Assembly (NCBI RefSeq): GCF_011455495.1
Contig: NZ_CP015029.1
Location: forward strand, 1,550,740 to 1,614,739
Direction: 5' to 3'
From: Frederiksenia canicola
Lineage (GTDB): Bacteria > Pseudomonadota > Gammaproteobacteria > Enterobacterales > Pasteurellaceae
DNA length: 64,000 nucleotides
Shown in pieces: positions 46,420 to 57,075 of this stretch (the first letter of the stretch is position 1; every line of letters starts with the position of its first letter). Both the position numbers and the translations under genes were made by a program. The notes beneath the pieces are model-generated. The model was given only the letters and a program-made list of their open reading frames with translations. It made no database searches and was not told where the DNA came from.

Positions 46420-47049
46420 TTATGATCCTTTATACCCCGTCGCCACAATATACACCTCGCGAGAGCGATCCCGAGAAGCTTCTGGCTTCCGTACTTTCAC
46501 CACTGAAAACAGCGAGCGAATTTCACGTAGATATTCATCAAAACCTTCTCCTTGGAACACTTTGACCACAAAACTGCCTTTTGGTGCCAATACTTGGCGA
46601 CACATATCTAACGCGAGTTCAACCAAATACATCGCCCGTGGAATATCTACCGATGGCATACCACTGAAATTTGGTGCCATATCTGACATAACCACATCGA
46701 CTTTGTCTTCACCAACACGTTCTAATAACGCATTTAGCACACTTTCCTCACGAAAGTCGCCTTGTAAAAAATCGACTCCTACAATGGGGTTCATATCTAA
46801 AATATCGCAAGCAATTACACGTCCTTTGTTACCAATCTGCGTGACAACGTATTGAGACCATCCGCCAGGTGCTGCCCCTAAATCAACCACTGTCATGCCA
46901 TGTTTAAACAAGCGATCGGTTTGTTGAATTTCATCTAATTTAAAATAGGCACGGGAACGCAACTTTTGCTTGTGTGCCTTTTGAACAAATTGATCTTTAA
47001 AATGTTCGGCAAGCCAACGTGATGAGCTTGCACTTCGTTTTCTACCCAT
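46420..47049 (-). CDS. rlmE: 23S rRNA 2'-O-methyltransferase RlmE (FtsJ)
   Basis: Methylates U2552 of 23S rRNA and is induced by heat shock. The 209-residue product has a basic N terminus, the SAM site [13 protein letters not shown] and the catalytic set K, D, K, E (K40-like in the FKLDEI region, [23 protein letters not shown]). The gene precedes ftsH by 88 bases. Confidence 0.96.
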   Translation of the reverse strand: MGRKRSASSSRWLAEHFKDQFVQKAHKQKLRSRAYFKLDEIQQTDRLFKHGMTVVDLGAAPGGWSQYVVTQIGNKGRVIACDILDMNPIVGVDFLQGDFREESVLNALLERVGEDKVDVVMSDMAPNFSGMPSVDIPRAMYLVELALDMCRQVLAPKGSFVVKVFQGEGFDEYLREIRSLFSVVKVRKPEASRDRSREVYIVATGYKGS

Positions 47050-47156
47050 GCTTTTTCTCTGAAATTAAATTTAGCCGCATATATTAAGTCCGAATAGTCC
47101 AATTTCAAGGGGAAAGTGCATTTTTGCTTTGGATTTGCAAAAAAATCGCAGGATCT

Positions 47157-47166
47157 AACCGCTTGC
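47157..47166 (-). repeat. Uptake signal between rlmE and the channel gene
   Basis: GCAAGCGGTT core in minus orientation with TTTTTTTGCAAAT. Confidence 0.75.
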
Positions 47167-47173
47167 TAGCAGT

Positions 47174-47200
47174 AAAAAGGCATAGCCTGTTAGCTATGCC
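47174..47200 (-). terminator. Terminator of the mechanosensitive channel gene
   Basis: GGCATAGC and GCTATGCC (8 pairs) around a six-base loop, with TTTTT after it on the minus strand. Confidence 0.85.
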
Positions 47201-47208
47201 TCTCATTT

Positions 47209-50200
47209 TTATGCTTTTTCAACCAACTGAGGTTTATCGCTCGAAATTTTGATCTCTTGGTCATTACTCGTATTGCGGATAAAGACATCTAACTGGTTAA
47301 AGGCGATTTCAATATTGTGTTGTGCAAATAATTCATTAATTCGGCGGTTTAAGAAATCTACCGCAAGATTGCGATCGCCAAGTTTTCCAACAAACACTCT
47401 CAATTCGTGATCTAATGTACTTGCACCGAAGTTCAAGAAATAGACCACAGGCTCAGGATCTTTTAATACCCTTTCGCATTCTTGTGCCGCTTGCAGTAAA
47501 AGCTTTTTAGTTAAATCTAAATTTGAGCCATAAGCGACACCAATTTGAATAACAACACGCGTGATTGCATCATTTAATGCCCAGTTTACCAAGCGATCTG
47601 TTACAAATGACTGATTCGGAATGATGACCTCTTTACGGTCAAAATCAATCAACGTGGTGGAACGAATACGAATTTTGGATACGGTACCTGAATATTCGCC
47701 AATCGTCACCACATCACCAATCCGCACTGGACGCTCAAACAAAATAATGATGCCTGAAACGAAGTTGGCAAAAATAGCTTGTAAGCCAAAACCCAAACCG
47801 ACAGAAAGTCCTGCGAACAACCATTGTAATTTTGCCCAAGATATACCTAACGTTGAAAAAGCAATACCCGCTCCCACTGCAATCATTAAATAAGTAATTA
47901 AGGTTGTAATGGTATAAGGCGTTCCTTGCGAAAAATTGAAGCGAGAAAAAATCAGCACTTCAAGTAAGCCACCAATATTTCGCACTAAAGCGTAGGTGGC
48001 AACTAAAATCACAATAGCAAGCAATAAGTTTAACAGTGTAATGGATTCCATTACTGTGCCTGCTTCTGTTACAACACTTTGCCGCCAAAGCGTTACACCA
48101 TCTAAATAGTATGCAACGGTAATTAAATCAGCCCAGACCCAATACAACATAATGAAGAGCAACATCATCAATACTAAATCGGTTACTCGCAACATTTGTT
48201 GTTTGACTTGGCTCATACCGAGTGTATCGTCTTGTTGCAATTCAATACTTAAGCTTTGTTCTTCGTCCGATTCAACTTTAGATTGTATTACTTCGCGTTT
48301 TTCTTTCAAACGATTGTAAGCTAAACGGCGTGCTGAAATATTTAGACTGCGATACACCATATTACGAATCACAATCCAAGTCGCAACAATGAAATAGGAC
48401 GACATTATATGATCCATCAAATTTAATGCCGTATAGTAATATCCCATTGCAACTAAGGCGATCAGTACTATTGGTGCCACAACTAAGAAGATACGGAAAA
48501 CATTAAACATCCAATGCGTTTCGCCTTTTTGTGCTTGCTCTTGCTTGGCAGATTCATACGTATTTACCGCTTTACGCAACCGTGGACCAATAATGAATAG
48601 AGAAATGACCAATACTGAAATAGTCATCACCTGACCGAGTACGTCATTCGGAATGCCCGTCTCTAAGTGGGTAAAAATAGAGGCGTTGATCCACAAAGCA
48701 AAAACCCATACCGAGCGTTGTAAGACTTGACGTGCATTTTCAACACTTTTTTTCGGCATATTAAAGTGTCGATACGCAATGCCATTTGGTTGCAACATCG
48801 TCAGCATAAACGCAAAGAACCACCAATAATTGCCCATTTGGAAAATCCAGCCATAAAATTGGTAAGGATCTTTAAAGCAAACATAGACTGCAAAGACTAA
48901 CAACGCCATAAAAAATAAGGTGCTTGGCAAACTACAAAGCATCGCCCACATAATGGCTTTAGGCGTATTCCAATGACTATCAGAATGCAATGTATTGAGC
49001 TTTTTCACTATGTCTTGCATATATCGTTCCATTTTTGGTCTTTGGGAACGAATAAACAGCCCGAATACGAATAAAAAAGTAACTAACAGCGTCGTCGGCA
49101 CAAAATCATCATGCCAATTAGAAAAATCAACCAATTTTACAATTTCAAGTAGCTGTAATTGCATTGCTGGGGCAACATGCGTCAGCCAATGCCAATTCAT
49201 CGGAGGATTGCTACGAACCCAGAAACTTTGTTGCTGTAATTTTCCTTGTAGCTGATCGCTAATGGCTGAAACTTGCTTTTGATTCAACTCAATTGTCATC
49301 AACAAATTGAGCTGATAATTGAGAGAATTCACCATATCCGATAATAGGTTACGACGCTCTTGGAGCACGCTATTTAATTGTGTTTTTTCTTCATCCAAAA
49401 ATTGAACTCGATTTTTGGTTTCAAGATGTGCAATGTACTGTTGGATATCATATAAACTATCGCGGGCTTCCGTCATATCAAAAATTTTGACCCGTAAATC
49501 CGTAATTTGAGTTCCTAGATCCTTAATTATTTCGCCTTTTGGTAATAGGTTTTTCTGTTTATTAATGATACGTGAAAGCACTAACGTACCTTGCAATGCA
49601 CTGATCTGATCGTTAATCGTACGCTGTGTTTGCTGCAAATTATCAAGCACACTTTGAATACGAGTATTATCTTGAGACAATTTATTCATCAGCTCAGTTT
49701 GTTGAACTAATTCCTGACTCAATTTCACATTTGCTTTCACTTGTTCTGCAACCACAGGATGACGAATTGCTTGCTCATCTTGTTGCTTAGTAAGTTGTTC
49801 TGCTTTTGTTTGGGTATCTTTCAGATATTTTTTATTAATAATCTCTTGTAAAAGCGTGACTTGTTCTTGCAATTGATTCTGTTCCAATGTTTTAATTTCT
49901 AATTGCAAGGTGTAAAGCGATGTCAAAGGATAGCTCCCTTGCATCGCCACTTTATAATACGCATTTTGTTGCTCAAGCAACTCTAACTCTGTTTCTAGTT
50001 GCATTTTTTGAGTAGAAGTGGTACCCGAATCGTTTAATAAACGATTAATTTCTTGGCTACGTAGCAAGTTGGCATTTAATATGGCTTGTGTTTTTTCAGG
50101 TACTAACCGTAGATTACTCAGATCTGTATTTAATGTCCCTGTCGCTAACTGAATTCGCTGCAGATCTTGTTGAGCAAGAACCAATTTATTTTGCAGCTCA

Positions 50201-50547
50201 TCAATACTCAAAGACTCAAATTGTTCAGCGACTAGTGGCTGAGCTTTAAAAGAATCCAACTCTTTTTGAACCGTTTCACTTTGTGTTGCCGCATGATTAA
50301 TTTTTTCTTCTAATACTTTAGTGTCTGCTTTTTGTTTTTGAATTTTACCTAATAAATTCAACGTTTCTTCTAAATGCTGAATGGCTAATTTATTACTAGG
50401 ATTATTTTGATCTTCTGCTTTAAGATCCTTGAGTTGCGCTTGAATATCCTTTTCGTTCGGTAATTCCGCCCACGCAGACAGCCCCACACTCAGTGATAGT
50501 CCAATGCCGAGTAATAATTGATTTAAAAAACGCATATTTCTTGCCAT
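47209..50547 (-). CDS. Large mechanosensitive channel (MscK/MscM type)
   Basis: A protein of about 1112 residues. A signal peptide ends SAWA-ELPNE (about residue 27). A long periplasmic coiled-coil domain (about 30-460) is rich in Q, L and E. About 11 membrane segments follow (470-900), then the MscS pore and beta domain (VGLGFGLQAIFANFVSGIIILFERPVRIGDVV). This architecture fits MscK (KefA) or MscM; I cannot tell them apart. ATG 50547 follows AGGG five bases before; ATG 50535 is also possible. It releases solutes on osmotic downshift. Confidence 0.9.
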   Translation of the reverse strand: MARNMRFLNQLLLGIGLSLSVGLSAWAELPNEKDIQAQLKDLKAEDQNNPSNKLAIQHLEETLNLLGKIQKQKADTKVLEEKINHAATQSETVQKELDSFKAQPLVAEQFESLSIDELQNKLVLAQQDLQRIQLATGTLNTDLSNLRLVPEKTQAILNANLLRSQEINRLLNDSGTTSTQKMQLETELELLEQQNAYYKVAMQGSYPLTSLYTLQLEIKTLEQNQLQEQVTLLQEIINKKYLKDTQTKAEQLTKQQDEQAIRHPVVAEQVKANVKLSQELVQQTELMNKLSQDNTRIQSVLDNLQQTQRTINDQISALQGTLVLSRIINKQKNLLPKGEIIKDLGTQITDLRVKIFDMTEARDSLYDIQQYIAHLETKNRVQFLDEEKTQLNSVLQERRNLLSDMVNSLNYQLNLLMTIELNQKQVSAISDQLQGKLQQQSFWVRSNPPMNWHWLTHVAPAMQLQLLEIVKLVDFSNWHDDFVPTTLLVTFLFVFGLFIRSQRPKMERYMQDIVKKLNTLHSDSHWNTPKAIMWAMLCSLPSTLFFMALLVFAVYVCFKDPYQFYGWIFQMGNYWWFFAFMLTMLQPNGIAYRHFNMPKKSVENARQVLQRSVWVFALWINASIFTHLETGIPNDVLGQVMTISVLVISLFIIGPRLRKAVNTYESAKQEQAQKGETHWMFNVFRIFLVVAPIVLIALVAMGYYYTALNLMDHIMSSYFIVATWIVIRNMVYRSLNISARRLAYNRLKEKREVIQSKVESDEEQSLSIELQQDDTLGMSQVKQQMLRVTDLVLMMLLFIMLYWVWADLITVAYYLDGVTLWRQSVVTEAGTVMESITLLNLLLAIVILVATYALVRNIGGLLEVLIFSRFNFSQGTPYTITTLITYLMIAVGAGIAFSTLGISWAKLQWLFAGLSVGLGFGLQAIFANFVSGIIILFERPVRIGDVVTIGEYSGTVSKIRIRSTTLIDFDRKEVIIPNQSFVTDRLVNWALNDAITRVVIQIGVAYGSNLDLTKKLLLQAAQECERVLKDPEPVVYFLNFGASTLDHELRVFVGKLGDRNLAVDFLNRRINELFAQHNIEIAFNQLDVFIRNTSNDQEIKISSDKPQLVEKA

Positions 50548-50622
50548 TTTTACCCTATAAATTTCATAAAAAATCGCCGAATTATACCTGTTTGTCACTA
50601 AATTTCTATTGGAATCCCTATT

Positions 50623-50688
50623 ACAAGCGGTCAGTTCCTACGCATTTTTTACCCATTTGCAAAAAACTACTCGGATCTGACCGCTTGT
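50623..50688. repeat. Convergent uptake-signal pair between the channel gene and fabI
   Basis: Perfect plus core (50623-50632) and perfect minus core (50679-50688), with flanks ATTTGCAAAA between. Confidence 0.9.
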
Positions 50689-50690
50689 AT

Positions 50691-50719
50691 TTCACCAATG
50701 TCTGAAATTTCGCTATAAT
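50691..50719 (+). promoter_or_regulatory. fabI promoter
   Basis: TTCACC (50691-50696) and TATAAT (50714-50719) with a 17-base spacer, 45 bases before the fabI start. It directly follows the uptake pair. Confidence 0.6.
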
Positions 50720-50763
50720 CCTCTCGTTTTGCTTAAATTATTTCAAACAAAAGGAACAAATTT

Positions 50764-51549
50764 ATGGGATTTTTAGCTGGTAAACGCATTTTAATTACAG
50801 GTTTAGCAAGCAACCGTTCGATTGCTTACGGTATCGCAGCCGCAATGAAACGTGAAGGGGCTGAACTTGCCTTCACTTATTTAAACGACAAATTAAAAGG
50901 TCGTGTAGAAGAATTTGCCAAAGAATTTGGCTCTGACATCGTATTACCAATGGACGTTTCAACAGACGAAAGCATTACCGAATGTTTTGCAGAACTTGGC
51001 AAACATTGGGAAAAATTTGACGGTTTCGTGCATTCAATCGGCTTCGCTCCAGCGGATCAATTAGAAGGCGATTATGTAAATGCCGCAACGCGTGAAGGTT
51101 TCCGCATCGCTCACGATATCAGTGCATACAGCTTCGTGGCAATGGCTCAAGCCGCTCGTCCGATGCTTAATCCAAAATCAGCACTTTTAACCCTAACCTA
51201 CTTGGGTGCAGAGCGTGCGATTCCAAACTACAATGTGATGTGTTTGGCAAAAGCCTCTCTTGAAGCAAGCACACGTGTGATGGCAGCAGATTTAGGTAAA
51301 GAAGACATTCGTGTCAATGCAATTTCCGCAGGTCCAATCCGTACCCTTGCGGCATCAGGCATCAAAGACTTCAAAAAAATGTTGTCTAACTTTGAGAAAA
51401 CGGCTCCGCTTCGCCGTACCGTCACGATTGAAGATGTGGGTAACTCAGCCGCGTTCTTATGTTCAGACCTTGCCGGCGGTATCACGGGCGAAGTGGTTCA
51501 CGTGGATGCGGGTTTCAGCATTGTCGCAATGGGTGATATTAGCGAATAA
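50764..51549 (+). CDS. fabI: Enoyl-ACP reductase (NADH) FabI
   Basis: FabI makes the last reduction in each cycle of fatty-acid elongation and is the target of triclosan. The 261-residue product begins [24 protein letters not shown], an SDR variant, and has the catalytic Tyr-x6-Lys pattern ([15 protein letters not shown]). AAGGAA lies upstream of the ATG. It precedes rnb, as in other Pasteurellaceae. Confidence 0.97.
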   Translation: MGFLAGKRILITGLASNRSIAYGIAAAMKREGAELAFTYLNDKLKGRVEEFAKEFGSDIVLPMDVSTDESITECFAELGKHWEKFDGFVHSIGFAPADQLEGDYVNAATREGFRIAHDISAYSFVAMAQAARPMLNPKSALLTLTYLGAERAIPNYNVMCLAKASLEASTRVMAADLGKEDIRVNAISAGPIRTLAASGIKDFKKMLSNFEKTAPLRRTVTIEDVGNSAAFLCSDLAGGITGEVVHVDAGFSIVAMGDISE

Positions 51550-51571
51550 TTTTAGCATGTATCATTTATTT

Positions 51572-51601
51572 GTAGGGGCGGACATACAGGTCCGCCCTTA
51601 C
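51572..51601. repeat. Intergenic hairpin repeat, copy 2
   Basis: GTAGGGGCGGAC (51572-51583) pairs with GTCCGCCCTTAC (51590-51601), 12 pairs with one G-T, loop ATACAG. It is the better-kept copy of the element at 5797. An uptake signal begins 12 bases later. Confidence 0.8.
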
Positions 51602-51612
51602 TATTTCTATCT

Positions 51613-51622
51613 ACAAGCGGTT
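51613..51622 (+). repeat. Uptake signal between fabI and rnb
   Basis: ACAAGCGGTT core; the flank is CTTTTTACAATTT. Confidence 0.7.
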
Positions 51623-51659
51623 AAATTCCGCAAACTTTTTACAATTTTGGTTAAAGCAA

Positions 51660-53639
51660 ATGTTTCAAAATAATCCCCTGTTAGCCCAGCTCAAACAACA
51701 AATCGAAGCCAGCAAAGAGTATGTTGAAGGATCAGTAAAAAGCTCAGATAAAAGCTACGGCTTTTTAGAGTGCGAAAAAGAGAGCTTTTTTATTCCTCCG
51801 CAAGAGATGAAAAAAGTAATGCATGGCGACAAAGTGCGTGCGGTGGTAAAACGTGAAGGCGACAAAGCCCAAGTAGAAATCGACTCGCTACTTGAACCGA
51901 TGCTCGAACGTTTTATCGCTCAAGTCAAATTCAACAAAGACGGAAAATTGCAACTTGCCGTTGATCACCCAAGCATCAAAAATCTTATTCCAGCTAACAC
52001 CCAGAAAAAAGTGACTGAACAACTTGCTGAAAATGATTGGGTGGTCGCACAACTGAAAACGCACCCGCTGCGTGATGATCGCTTTTTCTTCGCTCAAGTT
52101 ACGCAATTTATTTGCAAAGCGGACGATAATTTCGCCCCTTGGTGGGTGACTCTTGCCCGCCATGAACAGCCTCGTGAGCCTGTGAAAAGTGAACCTTCTT
52201 ATGAATTAAGAGATGAGTTAGATCGCCAAGATCTCACCTCGCTCTACTTCACCACTATCGACTCCCCAAGCACGCAGGATATGGACGATGCGTTATTTAT
52301 CGAACCGATCAGCGAAAATGGTACGCAAACGGGCTGGCGTTTGGTGGTGGCGATTGCCGATCCCACCGCTTATATCCCTGAAACGTCTAATATCGAAAAA
52401 GCCGCTCGCCAACGCTGTTTCACTAACTATTTACCTGGCTTCAACATTCCAATGTTGCCGCGTGAATTATCTGATGAACGCTGTTCACTGGTACCCAACG
52501 AAAAACGCCCTGCATTAGTTGCTTATATCGAGACGGATTTAGCTGGCAATATGTTAAACGAAGCAAAATTTATCTCCGCATGGGTTGAGTCTAAAGCAAA
52601 ATTGGCTTATCACAAGGTGTCTGACTATTTAGAACAGACGGAAAATGCGTGGCAGCCTGAAAATCCTGAAGTGAAACAGCAAATTGACTGGCTACACCAA
52701 TTCACCTTGGCTCGTATTGAATGGCGAAACAAAAATGCGTTGTTGTTCAAAGAGCAAGGCGATTACACGTTCGAGCTAAACGAAGACGGTTCTGTGCGAG
52801 ACATTCATATCGAATACCGCCGCATTGCGAACCAAATGATTGAAGAATCGATGATTTTAGCCAATATCTGTGCCGCACAATATTTGCAAAATCATGCCAA
52901 AACAGGTGTATTCAACACCCATTCAGGCTTTGATGCGAAAAATCTGGAAGCGGCAAAAACGTTCTTATTAGATACTTTGGCAACCGATGAAAATCGTGCA
53001 GAATTAGCCGAACGCTATTCGGCTGAACGCCTTGCTACCCTTGAAGGTTACTGTGAGATGCGTCGAGATATTGAGCAATTCGGCGAAAACTTCCTTGAAA
53101 TGCGATTACGCCGCTATCTCACTTTTGCTGAATTTAAAGCCGAATGTGCCCCGCATTTAGGCTTGGGCATTAGTCATTATGCGACTTGGACATCACCCAT
53201 TCGTAAATATGGCGATATGGTAAACCACCGTTTGATTAAGCAGACCTTGCTCAACCAACCAACTTGCACTGTTGATGAAAGCATTTTGGCTCGATTGCAA
53301 GAAGCCCGCAAACAGAACCGCTTGGTTGAACGCGATATTGCTGACTGGCTTTACGCCCGCTATTTAGCCCCAATGGTGGAAAAGAATGTCGAATTTGACG
53401 GCGAGATCCACGATGTTTCTCGTGGTGGCTTGCGAGTGAAAGTGCTTGAAAATGGTGCCTCAATTTTCGTGCCATTCTCAACGATTCACCCGAACAAAGA
53501 CGAAATGCAATACAACCCAGAGCAAATTGCCTTGTTTATCAACGGTGAAAAAGCCTACCAAATCGGGCAAGCGGTGCGAGTGAAACTCAAAGAGGTAAGC
53601 GTTGCAACACGCAGTGTAGTAGGTGAACTGATCAGCTAA
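51660..53639 (+). CDS. rnb: Exoribonuclease II
   Basis: RNase II is a processive 3'-5' exonuclease that degrades mRNA. The 659-residue product (E. coli 644) has two N-terminal cold-shock domains, the RNB catalytic domain with the acidic cluster in SPSTQDMDDALFIEP, and a C-terminal S1 domain (DGEIHDVSRGGLRVKVLENG). The protein begins FQNNPLLAQLKQQIEASKEYVEG, the family start. No strong ribosome site is seen before ATG 51660; its ATG follows AAAGCAA. Confidence 0.96.
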   Translation: MFQNNPLLAQLKQQIEASKEYVEGSVKSSDKSYGFLECEKESFFIPPQEMKKVMHGDKVRAVVKREGDKAQVEIDSLLEPMLERFIAQVKFNKDGKLQLAVDHPSIKNLIPANTQKKVTEQLAENDWVVAQLKTHPLRDDRFFFAQVTQFICKADDNFAPWWVTLARHEQPREPVKSEPSYELRDELDRQDLTSLYFTTIDSPSTQDMDDALFIEPISENGTQTGWRLVVAIADPTAYIPETSNIEKAARQRCFTNYLPGFNIPMLPRELSDERCSLVPNEKRPALVAYIETDLAGNMLNEAKFISAWVESKAKLAYHKVSDYLEQTENAWQPENPEVKQQIDWLHQFTLARIEWRNKNALLFKEQGDYTFELNEDGSVRDIHIEYRRIANQMIEESMILANICAAQYLQNHAKTGVFNTHSGFDAKNLEAAKTFLLDTLATDENRAELAERYSAERLATLEGYCEMRRDIEQFGENFLEMRLRRYLTFAEFKAECAPHLGLGISHYATWTSPIRKYGDMVNHRLIKQTLLNQPTCTVDESILARLQEARKQNRLVERDIADWLYARYLAPMVEKNVEFDGEIHDVSRGGLRVKVLENGASIFVPFSTIHPNKDEMQYNPEQIALFINGEKAYQIGQAVRVKLKEVSVATRSVVGELIS

Positions 53640-53645
53640 ACAACT

Positions 53646-53713
53646 GACAAGCGGTCAGTTCCGTCTGATATTTTGCAAATGTGCAAGAAAATCTTCGGAT
53701 CTGACCGCTTGTC
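53646..53713. repeat. Convergent uptake-signal pair after rnb
   Basis: GACAAGCGGTCAG (53646-53658) and CTGACCGCTTGTC (53701-53713) form a 13-bp perfect inverted repeat around a 42-base spacer that holds the TTTTGCAAAT flank. It may act as the rnb terminator. Confidence 0.85.
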
Positions 53714-53810
53714 GTTTAATTGATGTAAAAAACAACAGTTAACATGACAAAGTGAACTCTTTTGTGATCTTGCTCTCTAAAATACGCTTTATTTTTATAA
53801 GGAGAGCAAC

Positions 53811-54152
53811 ATGAAACGATCAACTTTTCTAACTGCAACAACACTTGGGCTCGCCGCATTAACCGCAAATGCAACCATGCAAAACAGCACTAATCAAGAC
53901 GTCACCAAAGTGATTTATGCATGTGAAAACAACCAAACCTTAGAGGTGGTGTATGTGAATGGCGTAAAAAATACCTATGCCATTATTAGCCAAGTGGATG
54001 AAATGATTCCAATGGAATTGGTGAAAACGGCATCTAGCGAACACTATAAAGCAATTAACCCGAACTATACCTACGAACTCTCTACAAAAGGTAACCAAGC
54101 TAGTTTATTTGGTGATGGCAAAGCCATCATTTCAAACTGTGTAAACCACTAG
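53811..54152 (+). CDS. Exported protein resembling the C-type lysozyme inhibitor family (MliC/PliC)
   Basis: A 113-residue protein with a signal peptide ending near TANA (residue 21). The mature part has two cysteines, in IYACENNQTLEVVYVNG and ISNCVNH at the end, and the pattern YACxxxxTLxVxY is like the MliC/PliC fold, which blocks host lysozyme. There is no lipobox, so it would be a soluble periplasmic form. AAGGAGAG lies upstream. Family assignment is by pattern only. Confidence 0.7.
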   Translation: MKRSTFLTATTLGLAALTANATMQNSTNQDVTKVIYACENNQTLEVVYVNGVKNTYAIISQVDEMIPMELVKTASSEHYKAINPNYTYELSTKGNQASLFGDGKAIISNCVNH

Positions 54153-54170
54153 AAATCACGTATAATGAGG

Positions 54171-54194
54171 CACTTCAACTGAAGTGCTTTTTTA
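54171..54194 (+). terminator. Terminator after the inhibitor-like gene
   Basis: GCACTTCA and TGAAGTGC around a two-base turn, followed by TTTTTTATT. Confidence 0.85.
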
Positions 54195-54198
54195 TTGA

Positions 54199-54926
<728 letters not shown>

Positions 54927-54927
<1 letters not shown>

Positions 54928-54984
54928 CAAGCGGCCAGTTCCGCGAGATTTTTTGCAAATTTTTCTCGTCAACTGACCGCTTGC
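54927..54984. repeat. Convergent uptake-signal pair after cmoA
   Basis: ACAAGCGGCC (54927-54936) overlaps the last base of the cmoA stop codon; GACCGCTTGC (54975-54984) faces it. Flank TTTTTTGCAAAT lies between. Confidence 0.85.
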
Positions 54985-55036
54985 AGACTCAAATTTATGC
55001 TACCATTGCGTTCAATTTCATTTTTCAATCACGATT

Positions 55037-55258
55037 ATGGCAACTCAATCAAAATACCAAGACAAACAATTAGAAGCACTGCTTAACGATTTAATCGTTA
55101 CTCTCGAAAAACATAAAGCACCTGTGGATTTATCACTGATGGCTCTCGGAAATATGGTTACAAATATTTTGAGTACCAATGTCAAAAATCCAATTCAACA
55201 ACAAGCCCTCGCTGAAGCATTTTGTACAGCATTAAAAGATTCATTAAATGTGAAATAG
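55037..55258 (+). CDS. yejL: UPF0352 family protein YejL
   Basis: A 73-residue helical protein of the conserved UPF0352 family with unknown function. It contains ALGNMVTNILSTNV. It ends one base before the yejM start, the same pair as in E. coli, so the two are coupled. Confidence 0.92.
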   Translation: MATQSKYQDKQLEALLNDLIVTLEKHKAPVDLSLMALGNMVTNILSTNVKNPIQQQALAEAFCTALKDSLNVK

Positions 55259-55259
55259 T

Positions 55260-56978
55260 ATGAGTTGGTTGCAACGCTTTTTACCAGAAAACTCTCGCCA
55301 ATATCGAGAAGAAACCTCACAACGCATTGCCTGGGGACATTGGTTTACGTTGTTCAATATTATTATTGCGTTGCTCATCGCTTCTCGTTACGCCTTTAAT
55401 GCAGACTGGCCTAACACCTTAGCAGGGAAACTTTACTTTTTTGTCAGTCTATTTGGGCATTTTAGCTTTGTTGTTTTTGCACTGTTTTTATTAGTGCTAT
55501 TTCCCCTTAGTTTCATCATTAAAAATAATCGCACTTTTCGTGGTATTTCGGTCATTCTTTCCACTATTGGCATGACTGTTTTACTCGTTGATACCGAAGT
55601 GTTTAAACGCTTTTATTTGCATCTTTCGCCACTGGTTTGGGATTTATTAGTCAATCCAGATGAAGGCGAGCTTTCCCGCCAATGGCAACTCTTATTTGTG
55701 CCAATGCCGATTATTTTATTAGTAGAAATGCTCTACTCTCGCTGGTGTTGGAACAAACTGCGTAGTTTCAACCGACAAAAATGGGGCAAATATGTCGCTC
55801 TGTTTTTCCTAAGCTGTTTCATTGCGACCCATTTACTCTATGCTTGGGCAGATATGGCAATTTACCGCCCAGTGACCGCACAAAAGGCAAATTACCCACT
55901 TTCTTACCCGATGACCGCTCGCAGTTTCTTGGAAAAACACGGCTTAATCAACCGTGCTGATTTAGAACAAGTAATCGAAACCAGCGGTCGATTTGACACA
56001 TTTTTCCTTAATTATCCTAAAGCTTCACTAAAATTTGAAAAAGCACCTAATAAAGCGAATCTATTCGTCATCAATATTTCAGGGCTTACCAATGATATGA
56101 TTACCGAAAATGAGATGCCAAATTTACATCAAGTGAGCCTGCTATCTCGCCGCTTTATGCAACATTACTCAGGTGGTGCAACGCCGTCAGCAGGTATTGC
56201 CAGTTTATTTTATGGATTAAGTGGACGTTATGTTGATGCTATTTTGAACGAAAAAAAACCTTCAGTACTTATTTCTCGTTTACAAAACTTAGACTATCAA
56301 TTTGGGCTTTTTTCGCATAATGGTTTTGCAGAGCCGATTTATCAGCAAGCCTTATTTGCTAATATAAAATTGCCTAAAGCTGAAACCAATGAACAGGCCA
56401 TTTCCCAATGGCAACAATGGCTAATAAAACGTGAGGCCCAACCTTTTTTCAGCTATTTAGACTTGCAAAAAACTGACGAAAACCAACCGCTTGATCAGCT
56501 CTTTGGGCAGGTATGGCAGTTGCTTGAAACGGAAGGTTTAACAAAAAGCACGATCATCATTATTACGTCAAATATCGGACAAGCGGTCAGTTCCGACAAT
56601 TTTTTTGCAAAAGCAAAAATCAATGTGCCAATGTTACTTTACTGGCAACAAGACCAAGGACGTTACGCTGGGCTTTCTAGCCATTTAGATATTACACCAA
56701 CGCTACTCAGTCAGTTCTTTGGGCTAACAACACCGTTTGACCAATACTCTCAAGGTATTGATTTAACTAAAGAAAATAGTCGGAAATGGCTGTTGTCCTC
56801 TAATTATCGTTGGAATGTAGCCATTCTGCCAAATGGAGAGCAGTATCATATTGATACCCGAGGTGACTTTGTCCATTACAATGCAAATGGAGACAAACAA
56901 TCCCATTCACGCCCACCGCTTGCACTATTCTTACAGCTTATTCAGCATAGTAACCAATTCATTGAATCTAACCGTTAA
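55260..56978 (+). CDS. yejM: PbgA/YejM (LapC), lipopolysaccharide signalling protein
   Basis: A 572-residue inner-membrane protein. Five N-terminal membrane segments (to about 190) are followed by a periplasmic domain of the sulfatase/alkaline phosphatase fold without the catalytic metal site. In E. coli it senses lipopolysaccharide and restrains LapB, protecting LpxC from FtsH. An uptake signal lies within its periplasmic domain coding part (56579), giving GQAVSSDNFFAK. It follows yejL by one base. Confidence 0.94.
   Translation: MSWLQRFLPENSRQYREETSQRIAWGHWFTLFNIIIALLIASRYAFNADWPNTLAGKLYFFVSLFGHFSFVVFALFLLVLFPLSFIIKNNRTFRGISVILSTIGMTVLLVDTEVFKRFYLHLSPLVWDLLVNPDEGELSRQWQLLFVPMPIILLVEMLYSRWCWNKLRSFNRQKWGKYVALFFLSCFIATHLLYAWADMAIYRPVTAQKANYPLSYPMTARSFLEKHGLINRADLEQVIETSGRFDTFFLNYPKASLKFEKAPNKANLFVINISGLTNDMITENEMPNLHQVSLLSRRFMQHYSGGATPSAGIASLFYGLSGRYVDAILNEKKPSVLISRLQNLDYQFGLFSHNGFAEPIYQQALFANIKLPKAETNEQAISQWQQWLIKREAQPFFSYLDLQKTDENQPLDQLFGQVWQLLETEGLTKSTIIIITSNIGQAVSSDNFFAKAKINVPMLLYWQQDQGRYAGLSSHLDITPTLLSQFFGLTTPFDQYSQGIDLTKENSRKWLLSSNYRWNVAILPNGEQYHIDTRGDFVHYNANGDKQSHSRPPLALFLQLIQHSNQFIESNR
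56579..56588 (+). repeat. Uptake signal inside yejM
   Basis: Perfect core with AATTTTTTTGCAAAA downstream; in-frame with the periplasmic domain. Confidence 0.9.
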
Positions 56979-56987
56979 ATTTACTCA

Positions 56988-57069
56988 AAAAAAAGCCCCT
57001 AACACTAGGGGCTACTCGGAAAGCAAATTTATGAAATTGGTTGCTGGACACAACACTTATCGTTTTATG
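56988..57069 (-). ncRNA. Candidate small noncoding RNA, about 82 nt
   Basis: A minus-strand transcription unit without an ORF. A promoter TTGAAA (57104-57099), 17-base spacer, TATGCT (57081-57076) predicts a start near 57069. It ends in a strong terminator, AGCCCCTA-GTGT-TAGGGGCT (57013-56994), with eight T. No ATG occurs within. It sits between yejM and the convergent mepS-like gene. It may instead be the 3' end of the mepS-like transcript released by processing. Confidence 0.5.
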
Positions 57070-57075
57070 TTGGAT

